This document shows, in pieces, positions 16,386 through 25,599 of a DNA stretch of 64,000 bases. The position numbers and the translations under genes were made by a program. Position 1 is the first letter of the stretch; each line of letters begins with the position of its first letter. The notes below the pieces were generated by a model, which saw only the letters and a list, made by a program, of their open reading frames with translations, did not search any database and was not told the DNA's origin. The stretch comes from Gaiellasilicea sp963707575 (GTDB lineage: Bacteria > Actinomycetota > Thermoleophilia > Gaiellales > Gaiellaceae), in the NCBI GenBank assembly GCA_963707575.1, contig OY970171.1:868001-932000 (forward strand), given 5' to 3'.

Positions 16386-17420
16386 TCAGGCGCCGGTCGC
16401 GTGCTCTGCCACGACCGCGGCCACCGCGTCGGCGGCGCGCGCGACCTCGTCGTCGCCGATCAGGCGGTGCGTGACGAAGCGGATGCGGGTCGTGTCGCGC
16501 TCCATCGCCAGCACGCCGCGCTCCGCGAGCAGCCGCAGCAGCTCGTCGGGCGCGAGGCCGGTCGCGCCCGCATCGACCAGCACGATGTTCGTCTCGATCG
16601 TCTCCGGCTCGAGGCGCAGGCCCGGGATCTCCGCCAGCAGGGCGCCGAGCTCGCGCGCGCGCCGATGGTCGTCGGCGAGCCGGTCGAGCAGCGTGTCGAG
16701 CGCGACGAGCGCCGCAGCGGCGGGGATCCCCGCCTTGTGCACGGAGGCGCCGCCGAGCCGGCGCAGGTTCTCGCGCGCTCCGCCGATCGCGAGCGCACTG
16801 CCGGCCAGGATCGTCCCCATCGGCGCGCACAGGCCCTTGTTCAGGCTCAGGGCGACCGTGTCGACGTGGGCTGCAAGCTCCCGCAGCGTCACGTCGAGCG
16901 CCACGGCCGCGTTGGCGAGCCGCGCCCCGTCGAGGTGCACCCGAGCGCCGTTCCGGAGCGCCGCACGTGCCAGATCCGCGGTCAGCTCGGGCGAGAGCAC
17001 CGTGCCGCCCGCGCGCGTGTGAGTGTTCTCGAGCACGAGCAGCGACGCCTGCTCCTCGACCACGAGCTCCGCCACCTCGGCCGGATCGAGACGGCCGTCG
17101 ACCGCCCACAGCGAGCGCGGCTCCAGCCCTGCGATGTCGCTGATCCCCATCGCCTCGGAGGTGAGGACGTGGGACTGCGACTCGAGCACGACGGCCGTCC
17201 CGCGCGGCGCGAGCGTGATCAGTGCGACGAGGTTCGCCATCCCGCAGGTCGGCACCCAGAGCCCCGCCTCCTGGCCGAGCAGGTCTGCGACGCGCTCCTG
17301 CAACCGGTTGACCGACTCGTCCTCGCCGTAGGTCGCCCAGCCCAGCCTGGCGCTCCGCATCGCCTCCCACATCTCCTCGGTGGGGAGCGCGTGCAGGTCG
17401 GAGCGGAGGTCGACGGTCAT
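16386..17420 (-). CDS. Threonine aldolase family PLP lyase
   Basis: The 344-aa fold-type I enzyme opens with the family's RSDLHALPTEEMWEAM pattern. It has CGMANLVAL, the HLDGARLANA aspartate that pairs with the PLP nitrogen, and Lys195 in LSLNKGLCAPMG as Schiff base. It should split threonine, allo-threonine or another beta-hydroxy amino acid into glycine and an aldehyde. It is the last gene of the leftward arm of module B, 19 nt after a D-aminoacylase, which fits breakdown of an amino acid released from an N-acyl or peptide precursor. D- or L-specificity cannot be told; this fold is usually the L type. Confidence 0.9.
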   Translation of the reverse strand: MTVDLRSDLHALPTEEMWEAMRSARLGWATYGEDESVNRLQERVADLLGQEAGLWVPTCGMANLVALITLAPRGTAVVLESQSHVLTSEAMGISDIAGLEPRSLWAVDGRLDPAEVAELVVEEQASLLVLENTHTRAGGTVLSPELTADLARAALRNGARVHLDGARLANAAVALDVTLRELAAHVDTVALSLNKGLCAPMGTILAGSALAIGGARENLRRLGGASVHKAGIPAAAALVALDTLLDRLADDHRRARELGALLAEIPGLRLEPETIETNIVLVDAGATGLAPDELLRLLAERGVLAMERDTTRIRFVTHRLIGDDEVARAADAVAAVVAEHATGA

Positions 17421-17439
17421 GTGCCTCCTACTGTGCCCG

Positions 17440-19044
17440 CTAGTGGCGGAGCAGGTGCCGCCCGGGCCGCGCGCCCGTGTGCTCGCCGCGCTCGACGACC
17501 GTCTCTCCGTTCACGAGCACGTGCTCGACCCCGCGGGCGTAGGCGAGCGGCTGCTCCGTCGTGGAGACGTCGTCGAGCTCGTCGAAGTCGAAGACGACGA
17601 CGTCGGCGCTGTAGCCGGCGCGGAGCAGGCCGCGGTCCCAGAGCCCGAAGTGCGCCGCCGGCATGCTCGTCATCTTGCGGATCGCCTCCTCCAGCCGCAG
17701 CGTCCCCTGCTCGCGGACGTGGTGGGTGAGGTAGTGGACATGGCCGGCGTAGCCGAGTGGATGGCGCATGAGCTTGGAGAGCGGCCCGTCCACATCGACC
17801 GTGAAGGTGTCCACGCCGAGGCAGAAGAGCGGGTGGCCGATCATCTCCGCGAGGTGCTCGTCGGTGAAGAGCGTGCCCACCTGGAGGACGCTCTCGTAGG
17901 CCTCGCCGCTCTCGGCGAGGATGTCGAAGTAGCAATCCCAGGGATCCTTGCCGAGCCGCTTCGAGATCTCCGCGAAGTCGAGGCCGTCGAGCTCGGGATG
18001 CTCCGGGCTCGCCTGCAGGCGGACGCGGTGCCATTCGCCCTTGTGGATGAAGCGCCAGTAGCGATCGCACTCGGTGCGCAGCTGCGCGCGCGTGACGGGA
18101 TCGCGCAGGCGCGCGAGCGCCGCGTCGGTGCCGTCGGCCGCGACCCACGGCGGCAGGATCCCGGACATCTGGCCGAGCCCCTCGCGGAACGGCGTCGTGT
18201 CGGCGAGCACGTCGAGCCCGCGCTCCCGCGCCTCCGCCATCTTCTCCACCGCACGCTCCCAGCCGCGCTCCGGCGCGTTCGTGTTGTGCCGGACGTTCAG
18301 GTGCGAGATCTCCGCCTTCGTGCTGCCCGCCCAGGCGACCTCGAGGAACTCGTCGATCGCGTCCAGCAGCCCCGAGTCGCGGTTGCGGACATGGCTCGTG
18401 TAGATGCCGTCGTACTCGCCGGCGACCGCATTCAGGCGCCGCAGCTCCTCGGTCGTCGCCTCCCGGCCCGGGTTGAACTCGAGCCCCGTCGACATGCCGA
18501 GCGCGCCCGACTGCATCGCGTCGCGGACGAAGCCCTCCATCAGCGTCATCTGCTCCGCGCTCGGGCTCGACCCGGAGACGCCCGCAGCGAGCCGGACGGC
18601 GTTGTGGCCCACGAACCAGGCGAGGTTCTGGGAGTGACCGACGTCGGCGATGAACTCCAGGTGCTCGCCGAAGGTCGTCCACGGGATCGTCGGCTTGTCG
18701 TAGCCGAAGGTGTGCAGGCGGCCGCGCATGAACGGCTCGGACGCAGACGTGACGGGCGCGTAGCTCCAGCCGCAGTTGCCGACCACCTCGGTCGTCACGC
18801 CCTGCCGGATCGTGCTCTCCGCCGTCGGGTTGGCAAGGATGGAGAAGTCGCTGTGGCTGTGCGGGTCGACGAAGCCCGGGCAGACGATCTTGCCGGCCGC
18901 GTCGATCACCCGTGTCGCCGTGGCGCCCTGGTCGAGCCGGCCGACCTCGGCGATCCGTCCACCCTCGATCGCGACGTCGCCCAGGAAGGGCGGGCTGCCG
19001 GCTCCGTCGGCGACCCAGCCGTTCCGGATCAGGACGTCGAGCAC
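17440..19044 (-). CDS. N-acyl-D-amino-acid deacylase (D-aminoacylase) family
   Basis: The 534-aa amidohydrolase starts at GTG 19044, one nt after the permease stop. PGFVDPHSHSD supplies the HxH metal pair and VVGNCGWS the cysteine ligand typical of D-aminoacylases. SHLNVRHN and the late HPLFCLGVDTF aspartate complete the site. The C-terminal beta-sandwich ends with GLLRAGYSADVVVFD. It should remove acyl groups from N-acyl-D-amino acids or act on a related amide. Its coupling to dipeptide-type ABC permeases suggests that the transporter imports its substrate. Confidence 0.88.
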   Translation of the reverse strand: MLDVLIRNGWVADGAGSPPFLGDVAIEGGRIAEVGRLDQGATATRVIDAAGKIVCPGFVDPHSHSDFSILANPTAESTIRQGVTTEVVGNCGWSYAPVTSASEPFMRGRLHTFGYDKPTIPWTTFGEHLEFIADVGHSQNLAWFVGHNAVRLAAGVSGSSPSAEQMTLMEGFVRDAMQSGALGMSTGLEFNPGREATTEELRRLNAVAGEYDGIYTSHVRNRDSGLLDAIDEFLEVAWAGSTKAEISHLNVRHNTNAPERGWERAVEKMAEARERGLDVLADTTPFREGLGQMSGILPPWVAADGTDAALARLRDPVTRAQLRTECDRYWRFIHKGEWHRVRLQASPEHPELDGLDFAEISKRLGKDPWDCYFDILAESGEAYESVLQVGTLFTDEHLAEMIGHPLFCLGVDTFTVDVDGPLSKLMRHPLGYAGHVHYLTHHVREQGTLRLEEAIRKMTSMPAAHFGLWDRGLLRAGYSADVVVFDFDELDDVSTTEQPLAYARGVEHVLVNGETVVERGEHTGARPGRHLLRH

Positions 19045-19045
19045 G

Positions 19046-19978
19046 CTACTTCTTGGTGATCTCGCCGACGACCGGGCCGAGGCGCGGGTCGAGGATGTCG
19101 CGCAGCCCGTCGCCGAGGAAGTTGAAGCCGAGCACGACGAGCATGATCGCGGCGCCGGGGAAGATCGAGAGCCACGGGTAGAGGTCGACGTACTGGCGCC
19201 CGGTGTTCAGCATCCCGCCCCACGACGCCTCCGGCGGCTGTGTCCCGAGGCCGAGGAAGCTGAGCGCCGCCTCGCTGAGGATCGCCGTCCCGAGATAGGT
19301 GGTGACGAGCACGATCAGCGGCGCGCCGATGTTCGGCAACAGGTGGCGGAGCATGATCCGGAAGCCCGAGGCGCCGAGCGCCCGCCCGGACTCGATGTAG
19401 GGATAGCCCATCACCTCCAGCACGGCCCCGCGCACGACACGGGCGAACGCCGGCGTGATCACGATCCCGATCGCGATCATCGCGTTCGTGCGCGTCGGGC
19501 CGAGCAGCCCCGCGATCACGATCGCAAGCACGAGCGCCGGCAGCGCGAACATCATGTCCACGAGCCGCATCAGCAACCCGTCCAGGACGCCGCGGTAATA
19601 CCCAGCGATCAGGCCGATCGTCAGGCCCGCCACGAACGCGATCCCGACCGAGATCGCACCGACCTGCAGCGAGACCTGCGCCCCGTGGATCACACGCGCG
19701 AGCGTGTCGCGACCGAGCTCGTCGGTCCCGAAGGGATGCGCCCAGCTGGGCGGGAGCAGCCGCTCGGCGTCCTGCGCGTCGGGGTCGATGCGCCAGATGT
19801 ACGGCCCGAAGATCGCCACGAAGACGTTGAAGCTGACGATGGCGGCGCCGACGAGGCCGATCGGGTTGTTCCACTTGCCGAGGAAGGCCAGCCGGCTGCG
19901 GGGCATCTCGGACCACGCCGTCGGCGCAACCTCGCCGACACCTTCGGCCGCCAACACGGGCCTCCGCCTGAAGGTCAC
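19046..19978 (-). CDS. dppC: Dipeptide-type ABC transporter permease, DppC family
   Basis: This inner-membrane permease has 310 aa and about six membrane helices. It starts at GTG 19978 overlapping the DppB stop (GTGA). The N-terminal PIGLVGAAIVSFNVFVAIF helix is followed by the periplasmic HPFGTDELGRDTLARVIHGA motif that marks DppC/OppC proteins. The EAA loop (ESGRALGASGFRIMLRHLLPN) contacts the ATPases. The ATPases themselves are encoded on the other strand of the same divergent locus (24594-26651). Confidence 0.93.
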   Translation of the reverse strand: MTFRRRPVLAAEGVGEVAPTAWSEMPRSRLAFLGKWNNPIGLVGAAIVSFNVFVAIFGPYIWRIDPDAQDAERLLPPSWAHPFGTDELGRDTLARVIHGAQVSLQVGAISVGIAFVAGLTIGLIAGYYRGVLDGLLMRLVDMMFALPALVLAIVIAGLLGPTRTNAMIAIGIVITPAFARVVRGAVLEVMGYPYIESGRALGASGFRIMLRHLLPNIGAPLIVLVTTYLGTAILSEAALSFLGLGTQPPEASWGGMLNTGRQYVDLYPWLSIFPGAAIMLVVLGFNFLGDGLRDILDPRLGPVVGEITKK

Positions 19979-20925
19979 GCGTCCACGATCCTCGGGTCGA
20001 GGAAGCCGTAGATCAGGTCGACGATCAGGTTGAAGGTGATGAAGATGACGGCGATCAGCATCGTCGTCGCCTGGATCAGCGGATAGTCGCGGCTGAAGAT
20101 CGCCTGCAGGAGCAGGTTCCCGATCCCGGGCAGGCCGAAGATGATCTCGACGATCGCCGCGCCGCTCATCAGCACGCCCACCTCGAAGCCGACGACGGTG
20201 ACAACGGGGATGAGCGCATTGCGCAGCGCGTGGCGGTAGACGACGTTGCGGCGCGGAACGCCCTTCGCGCGCGCCGTGCGCACGTAGTCCTGCGAGAGCA
20301 CCTCGAGCATCGTCGCGCGCACCATGCGCATCACGATCGCCAGCGTGAAGACGGAGATCGAGATCGCGGGCAGGATGAACTGGCTCAGGTTCGCGCCGAG
20401 GTCGTCGAAGGGCGAGACGTAGGTGAGCGGTGGCACCCAGCCGAAGACCCGCGAGGTGAAGAGGAGGAGGAGGGTCGCGAGCCAGAAGCTCGGCACGCTG
20501 ACGCCGATCAGGCCGGTCACGCGCGCGAGATAGTCGCTCGACCCGTCCCGGCGGACGGCCGAGATGACCCCGAGCGGGATGCCGATGGCGACGGAGATGA
20601 GCAGGGAGAGGAAGACCAGCTCGAGCGTGATCGGCGCGGCGTCGCGGAGGATCGACGAGACCGGCTCGGCATTCCGGACCGACTGCCCGAGGTCTCCCTG
20701 GGCGGCGTCCGAGGCCCAGCGCCAGTACTGCTCCGGATACGAGCCGTTGAGGCCGAGCTGCTCGCGCGCCTGCTCGCGTACCTCAGGAGTCACCTGCGTG
20801 TCGGCACCCAGCAGGACGTCGATCACGTCGCCCGGCAGTAGGCGGACCATGAGGAAGATCGCGATCGAGACGCCGATCAGCGTCGGGATGACGAGCAGTG
20901 TGCGCTTCGCGATGTATCCGAGCAA
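19975..20925 (-). CDS. dppB: Dipeptide-type ABC transporter permease, DppB family
   Basis: The 316-aa permease begins at a TTG (20925) with the family start LGYIAKRTLLVIPTLIGVS. It has the LLPGDVID loop, six helices and an EAA loop (VRTARAKGVPRRNVVYRHALRN). The pair with DppC forms the membrane pore for short peptides or similar amides. A TTG start after GAGGGACCG suggests weak initiation, perhaps limiting the membrane subunits against the binding protein made just upstream. Confidence 0.93.
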   Translation of the reverse strand: MLGYIAKRTLLVIPTLIGVSIAIFLMVRLLPGDVIDVLLGADTQVTPEVREQAREQLGLNGSYPEQYWRWASDAAQGDLGQSVRNAEPVSSILRDAAPITLELVFLSLLISVAIGIPLGVISAVRRDGSSDYLARVTGLIGVSVPSFWLATLLLLFTSRVFGWVPPLTYVSPFDDLGANLSQFILPAISISVFTLAIVMRMVRATMLEVLSQDYVRTARAKGVPRRNVVYRHALRNALIPVVTVVGFEVGVLMSGAAIVEIIFGLPGIGNLLLQAIFSRDYPLIQATTMLIAVIFITFNLIVDLIYGFLDPRIVDA

Positions 20926-21012
20926 CGGTCCCTCATCCCCCTCTCAGGCGAGCGGCCAGAGGGGAGAAGCGCCGCAGTGCGCGCCCCTCCCCCGTGACCT
21001 TCGTCTCGTCGG

Positions 21013-22635
21013 TCAGCGCTTGATGTACACGGACGTGTGCAGCCCCGTGTTGAAGTCGCTGAACGCCACGTACATGTTCGCCACCCGCGGGCGGACGACC
21101 TGGAACTTCGACACCGCGACGAGCGGCACCTGAACCAGGTCGTTCATGAGCAGGCGCTGTGCCTCCTTGTACATCGGGATGCGCTTCTTCTGGTCGAGCT
21201 GGATCCGGCCGTTGCCGACGAGGCGCCACACGCGCTGGTTCTTGTACAGCGGGTACCACGCCTGGTAGGCGGTCGAGCTCGGATTGAACTCGGCCATGTA
21301 GCCGTCGACGTCGCCACGCATGCCGCGCGCGGTGAGGTCCCAGTCGAACGAGCCGCGACCGTTGTTGGTCGCGAACGTCCCCGGCTCCTGCGCGACGATG
21401 TTCACGTCGATGTTGATCTTGTCGAGCTGGGCCTTGATCACCGCCGCCACCGACGCGAAGTCGAGCGGCGTCGAGAAGGTCGTCATCGTGACCGAGAAGC
21501 CGTTCCCAACCCCGGCCTGACGCATCAGCGCCCGCGCCTTCGGCAGGTCGAACTTCTCGTACTTGTCACGCAGCTCCGAACGGGTGAGCGGCCACGGGCC
21601 ATAGCCCGGGGGGACGTGCCCGCTGTACTCGCCGAACCCGCTGTAGACCTTGTTGATGATCTCCTGGCGGTTGATCGCGAAGTTGACCGCCTGCCGCACG
21701 CGGATGTCGTGCCACGGCTTGCGATCCCCCGGCTTGATCGTCATCTGCAGCTCGCGGAACGCGGCCGTCAGGCCCCGCAGCACCTTCAGGTTGCGGTTCT
21801 GACCGAGCGCCTTCGCACTGTCGGCCGAGAACGTGCCGCCGTCGATCGCACCTGCCCGCAGAGCAGCCACCCGTGCCTGCTCGTCGGCCAGGATCTTGAA
21901 CGACAGAGCGTCGAGGTAAGGCAGGCCCTTCTTCCAGTAGTTCTGGTAGCGGGCGAACTCGACGTGGCTGTTGGGCTGGTACTCGAGCAGCCGGAACGGC
22001 CCCGTGCCGATCCCCTCGCGTCCGGCGTTGACCTGGCCGTACATGCCCTCGGGCACGATCGCCGAGTAGCGGTTCCAGGCGAGGTAGCCGAACACCCGCG
22101 CGTCCGGGTTCTTCAGCTTCATCCGCAGGACGTACTTGCTCCGCACCTCGGTACCCGCGATCGCCGGCACCTGGCCCAGCACGGCGACGCTGCCCGGCGC
22201 CGGCGGGTTCAGCTGCAGGTCGAACGAGTACTTGCAGTCCGCAGCCGTGACCTCTTTGCCGTTGTGGAACTTCACTCCACGCCGCAGCGTGAAGTCGATC
22301 GTCCTGTTGTCGACGACCTTCCACCCCGTCGCGAGCGCGGGCCGCTCGTTCAGCTTCGCGTCCCACTCGATCAGGGACTCGTACATGGGCGCCTTGCCCC
22401 AGTGGTTCGCCGTCAGGATGCCGCCGAACGGTGCGATGTGGGCGGGATCCTGCTCGAGCGCCCATGTCACCTTGCCACCGCGTGGCGGAGTCGCCTTCCT
22501 GCGCTTCGGAGCCGCCTTCGCCGCACCCGCGAGCGAGCCTGCAGCGACTGCGCCGGCACCGATCTGGCCGGCCTTGACCAGCAGGTCGCGACGGTTGAGG
22601 TCGCTGCCGGCCGGGCTATCTGGACTATCTGACAT
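21013..22635 (-). CDS. dppA: Tat-exported peptide-binding protein of the ABC transporter (SBP_bac_5)
   Basis: The 540-aa protein has a twin-arginine leader (LNRRDLLVKAG followed by an Ala/Gly-rich stretch to AAKAAP) and the class-C solute-binding fold. GKVTWALEQDP leads into the first lobe, and RGVKFHNGKEVTAADCKYSFD is the family signature. The C-terminus, ASNMYVAF-like in relatives, reads VANMYVAFSDF. No lipobox cysteine is seen, so it may be soluble or held by the uncleaved leader. It supplies substrate to DppBC. Start ATG 22635 follows GAGGAGGGG. Confidence 0.9.
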   Translation of the reverse strand: MSDSPDSPAGSDLNRRDLLVKAGQIGAGAVAAGSLAGAAKAAPKRRKATPPRGGKVTWALEQDPAHIAPFGGILTANHWGKAPMYESLIEWDAKLNERPALATGWKVVDNRTIDFTLRRGVKFHNGKEVTAADCKYSFDLQLNPPAPGSVAVLGQVPAIAGTEVRSKYVLRMKLKNPDARVFGYLAWNRYSAIVPEGMYGQVNAGREGIGTGPFRLLEYQPNSHVEFARYQNYWKKGLPYLDALSFKILADEQARVAALRAGAIDGGTFSADSAKALGQNRNLKVLRGLTAAFRELQMTIKPGDRKPWHDIRVRQAVNFAINRQEIINKVYSGFGEYSGHVPPGYGPWPLTRSELRDKYEKFDLPKARALMRQAGVGNGFSVTMTTFSTPLDFASVAAVIKAQLDKINIDVNIVAQEPGTFATNNGRGSFDWDLTARGMRGDVDGYMAEFNPSSTAYQAWYPLYKNQRVWRLVGNGRIQLDQKKRIPMYKEAQRLLMNDLVQVPLVAVSKFQVVRPRVANMYVAFSDFNTGLHTSVYIKR

Positions 22636-22670
22636 CGTCCTGCCCCTCCTCTTCCTCTTCCTCGGGATCG

Positions 22671-23828
22671 TCAGAGGATCTGACCGACCCGTGGTGCCTC
22701 TCCATGGATATCGTCGTAAAAGACGGATTCACGGACGTCGAAGTTGGCGAGACGTCCGACCTGAGTCGGATCGAGCGTCACGCCGAGACCCGGCGTGCGC
22801 GGCACCTCGACGAGCCCGTCGCTCATCTCGAGGCGCTCGCTCAGGACGTCGAACTCCTGCAGCGGGTAATGCGTGTCGCTCGCGAACGGGAAGTTCGAGG
22901 ACGACGCGACGACGTGCAGGTTCCCCGCCGTCGCGACACCGAGCTCGGCCCAGCTGCCGATCGCACACCACTTTCCGGCCGCGTCGGCGAGCGCGCCGAT
23001 CTGGCGCGCCTTCGTCAGCCCGCCGGCCTCCGACGGGTACACGACGAGCACGTCGCAGGCGTCGGCCTTGATCAGCTCGAGCGCGGAGCGGACGTCGGTG
23101 CAACCCTCGTCGGCGGCGATCGGAACGGAGACGGAGCGGCGTACCTGCGCCAGGCCCTGGACGTCGAAGTCGAGCACGGGCTGCTCCACGTACTGGAGGT
23201 CGAACTGCTCCAGGCCGCGGATCCACTTGATCGCAGCGGGGACGCTCCAGATCATGTTCGCGTCGATCCGGATCTTCACGTCTGAGCCGACACGGGCGCG
23301 GATCGCAGCGAGCGTGTCGTGGTCTTGCTCGAAGCTCCGGCCGACCTTCAGCTTCAACTCCGTGTAGCCGGCGTCGACGAACGCACCGGCCTTGCGCGCC
23401 GCGGCCTCCGGCTCGTCGATGAAGAGGTAGCCGACGACGGCGACGCGGTCGCGGCAGAAGCCGCCGAGGAGCTCCGTCACCGAGATGCCGAGTGCCTTCC
23501 CCTTCAAGTCGAGGAGCGCGATCTCGATCCCGGAGATGGCGTAGTTGCCGATGCTGCTCCAGTTGCGGGCGAACTCCTCCATCCGGTGCACGAGCCACTC
23601 GACCCGCAGCGGATCCTGGCCGACGAGGAACTGCGTCAGCTCCTGGTCGATGATCGTCTGGATCGTCGGCAGCGTCGGCCCTGGAGCCTCGCCGATGCCC
23701 ACGATACCCTCGTCCGTGTGGATCTGGACGAGCAGTCCGGAGGCCGATTCGCGCGTCCCACCGGGCCATACCAGCGGCTCACGCATGGGCGTACGTACCG
23801 CAATCGTCTCGACCTTGGTGATCCTCAC
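22671..23828 (-). CDS. Enolase-superfamily enzyme, MLE-like but lacking the second catalytic lysine
   Basis: The 385-aa protein starts at GTG 23828. It has the Lys159-x-Lys161 pair (LKLKVGR), Asp189 (RIDAN), Glu215 (YVEQP) and Asp240 (AADEG) as metal ligands. In dipeptide epimerases and muconate lactonizing enzymes the opposite strand has a lysine five residues before a GG. Here that stretch reads VVYPSEAGG, so the position is Tyr. A racemase or epimerase reaction by the usual two-lysine route is therefore doubtful, and a dehydratase is more likely. It is the first leftward gene of module B and shares its promoter region with gntR. Confidence 0.84.
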   Translation of the reverse strand: MRITKVETIAVRTPMREPLVWPGGTRESASGLLVQIHTDEGIVGIGEAPGPTLPTIQTIIDQELTQFLVGQDPLRVEWLVHRMEEFARNWSSIGNYAISGIEIALLDLKGKALGISVTELLGGFCRDRVAVVGYLFIDEPEAAARKAGAFVDAGYTELKLKVGRSFEQDHDTLAAIRARVGSDVKIRIDANMIWSVPAAIKWIRGLEQFDLQYVEQPVLDFDVQGLAQVRRSVSVPIAADEGCTDVRSALELIKADACDVLVVYPSEAGGLTKARQIGALADAAGKWCAIGSWAELGVATAGNLHVVASSSNFPFASDTHYPLQEFDVLSERLEMSDGLVEVPRTPGLGVTLDPTQVGRLANFDVRESVFYDDIHGEAPRVGQIL

Positions 23829-23838
23829 CAGGATGGTT

Positions 23839-23888
23839 ACACTAGGGCCGTGCATTGGGATTGTCAACCATTTTCGGATTGTCGACAT
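23839..23888. promoter_or_regulatory. Divergent promoter with two GntR-type operator copies, overlapping the gntR start
   Basis: GATTGTCAACCA (23859-23870) and GATTGTCGACAT (23877-23888) are direct repeats 18 bp apart. The second contains the palindrome TGTCGACA and ends in the first two bases of the gntR ATG. On the minus strand TTGACA (23867-23862) and TAGTGT (23844-23839) are separated by exactly 17 nt, a good promoter for the enolase-family gene whose -35 lies inside the first operator. Binding would repress both directions and give autoregulation. Related copies lie at 9281 and 9301. Confidence 0.65.
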
Positions 23889-24597
23889 GACCGTTGATCC
23901 AGGACAATTGCTGCCGGGCACGCCCGCTCCGGGCAGCCTCGGCAGCGACGCCAAGAAAGGGCTCCCACGGGCTCAGCAGATCGCGGGGACGCTGCGCTCC
24001 GCGATCATCGCCGGGCGCTACGAGCCGGGTGAGCGGCTGATCGAGACGACTCTCTCGTCAGAGCTCGGCACGAGCCGCGGACCGGTGCGCGAGGCGCTCC
24101 GCCAGCTGGAGAACGAGGGTCTCGTGATGTCGCTGCCCTACCGGGGCGCGGTCGTCCTCGGAGTCTCCGACGACGAGGTCCAGGGTGTGCTGATCCCGAT
24201 CCGCCTGACGCTCGAGCGCTACAGCTTCACGCGCGCGCTCGAGCGGCTGACCGACGACGACTTCGCGGAGCTCGGCAAGCAGATCTGGCTGATGGAGGAA
24301 GCGGGCAAGGCGGACGACCTGACCAAGCTGGTCGAGGCCGACCTCTGCTTCCACGAGATCGTGATCACTGCGTCCGGCCAGCTGCACACGGTGCAGATCT
24401 GGCGCACGATCGCACCGCGGATCCGGGCGTACTTCTATCGCTACGAGCGCTCCCGCAGCTTCGAGGAGACCGTGGAGGAGCATCGGATCCTGCTCGCCGC
24501 GCTGCAGACACGCGACCCCGAGATCGCGCTCGCGCAGCTCGAGCGCCACATCGACGTTCCCGCCCCGCCCGTCGGCGCGAAGGCCGCCCGTTCATGA
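23887..24597 (+). CDS. GntR-family regulator with FCD domain
   Basis: The 236-aa regulator has a winged helix-turn-helix at 28-92 (LIETTLSSELGTSRGPVREALRQL) and an FCD effector domain at about 98-222. Probable metal ligands are Asp152, His156, His199 and His221, as in FadR-group regulators that bind carboxylate effectors. The start ATG 23887 lies inside its own operator. The gene heads the rightward module-B operon, overlaps the ATPase gene by ATGA and is divergent from the enolase/transport operon. A small acid made by the encoded pathway is the likely inducer. Confidence 0.92.
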   Translation: MTVDPGQLLPGTPAPGSLGSDAKKGLPRAQQIAGTLRSAIIAGRYEPGERLIETTLSSELGTSRGPVREALRQLENEGLVMSLPYRGAVVLGVSDDEVQGVLIPIRLTLERYSFTRALERLTDDDFAELGKQIWLMEEAGKADDLTKLVEADLCFHEIVITASGQLHTVQIWRTIAPRIRAYFYRYERSRSFEETVEEHRILLAALQTRDPEIALAQLERHIDVPAPPVGAKAARS

Positions 24598-25599
24598 CCG
24601 AGCTGCTGCAGGATCGAGAACCTGCGCACGTACTTCGGCACGAGCAAGGGCACGCTGCGCGCGGTCGACGGCGTCGACCTGGAGATCCCGCAGGGCGGGA
24701 CGCTGGGCGTCGTCGGCGAGTCGGGCAGCGGCAAGTCGGTCACCGCCCTCTCGGTGATGCGGCTCGTCGAGGCGCCGGGCCGGATCGAGCCCGGCTCGAA
24801 GATCCTCTTCGAGGGCCGCGACCTCGCGACGCTCGGGGAGCGCGAGCTCGGGAAGCTCCGCGGCAACGAGATCGCGATGATCTTCCAGGAGCCGATGACC
24901 TCGCTGAACCCGGTCTTCACCGTCGGCAACCAGATCTCGGAGGCCGTGCGGCTGCACCAGGGTCTCCGCAAGAAGGACGCCATGGCCAGGGCCGTCGAGC
25001 TGATGCAGCTCGTCGGCATCCCGTCCGCCGAGCGGCGCGTGAACGACTACCCCCACCAGATGTCCGGCGGCATGCGGCAGCGCGTGATGATCGCGATGGC
25101 GCTCAGCTCCGACCCGAAGCTGCTGATCGCCGACGAGCCGACGACGGCTCTCGACGTGACCGTGCAGGCGCAGATCCTCGAGCTGATGAAGGAGCTGCGC
25201 GAGCGCCTCGGCATGGCGATCATGCTGATCACGCACGACCTCGGCGTCGTCGCGGAGATGGTGGACGAGGTCGCGGTCATGTACGCCGGCCGCGTCGTCG
25301 AGCGCGGGCCGGTGGAGGAGATCTTCTCGAGCCCGCAGCATCCGTACACCGAGGCGCTGCTCGAGTCGATCCCGCTGCTCGGGATGCGCTACACCGACAA
25401 GTTGAAGGCGATTCGCGGCACCGTGCCGAACCCGCTCGAGTGGCCGGCCGGCTGCCGCTTCGCTCCACGCTGCGACTACGCCTTCGAGAAGTGCGTCACG
25501 AACGACCCGCCGCTCCTGCCCGTGCCACCGCAGGAGTCGGCGTGCTGGCTCTGCGAGCACGGGCGCCGCGAGCCGCGTGTGCGCCAGGTGGTCGCGTGA
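24594..25599 (+). pseudogene. dppD: Dipeptide ABC transporter ATPase DppD with a frameshift at codon 5-6
   Basis: The ATG at 24594 overlaps the gntR stop and reads MTELL. Then one extra base (about 24609-24610) puts the protein out of frame. In the shifted frame the sequence continues RIENLRTYFGTSKG, the normal continuation of DppD. From there the gene is intact: Walker A GESGSGKS, Q-loop FQEPMTSLNP, signature MSGGMRQR, Walker B LLIADEPTT, and the oligopeptide-transporter C-terminal Cys cluster (CRFAPRCDYAFEKC). No ATG, GTG or TTG lies in the correct frame before Walker A. The next ATG (24754) would delete it. Either a sequence error, a real null mutation, or an unusual start or frameshift is involved. 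About 334 aa if repaired. Confidence 0.85.
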
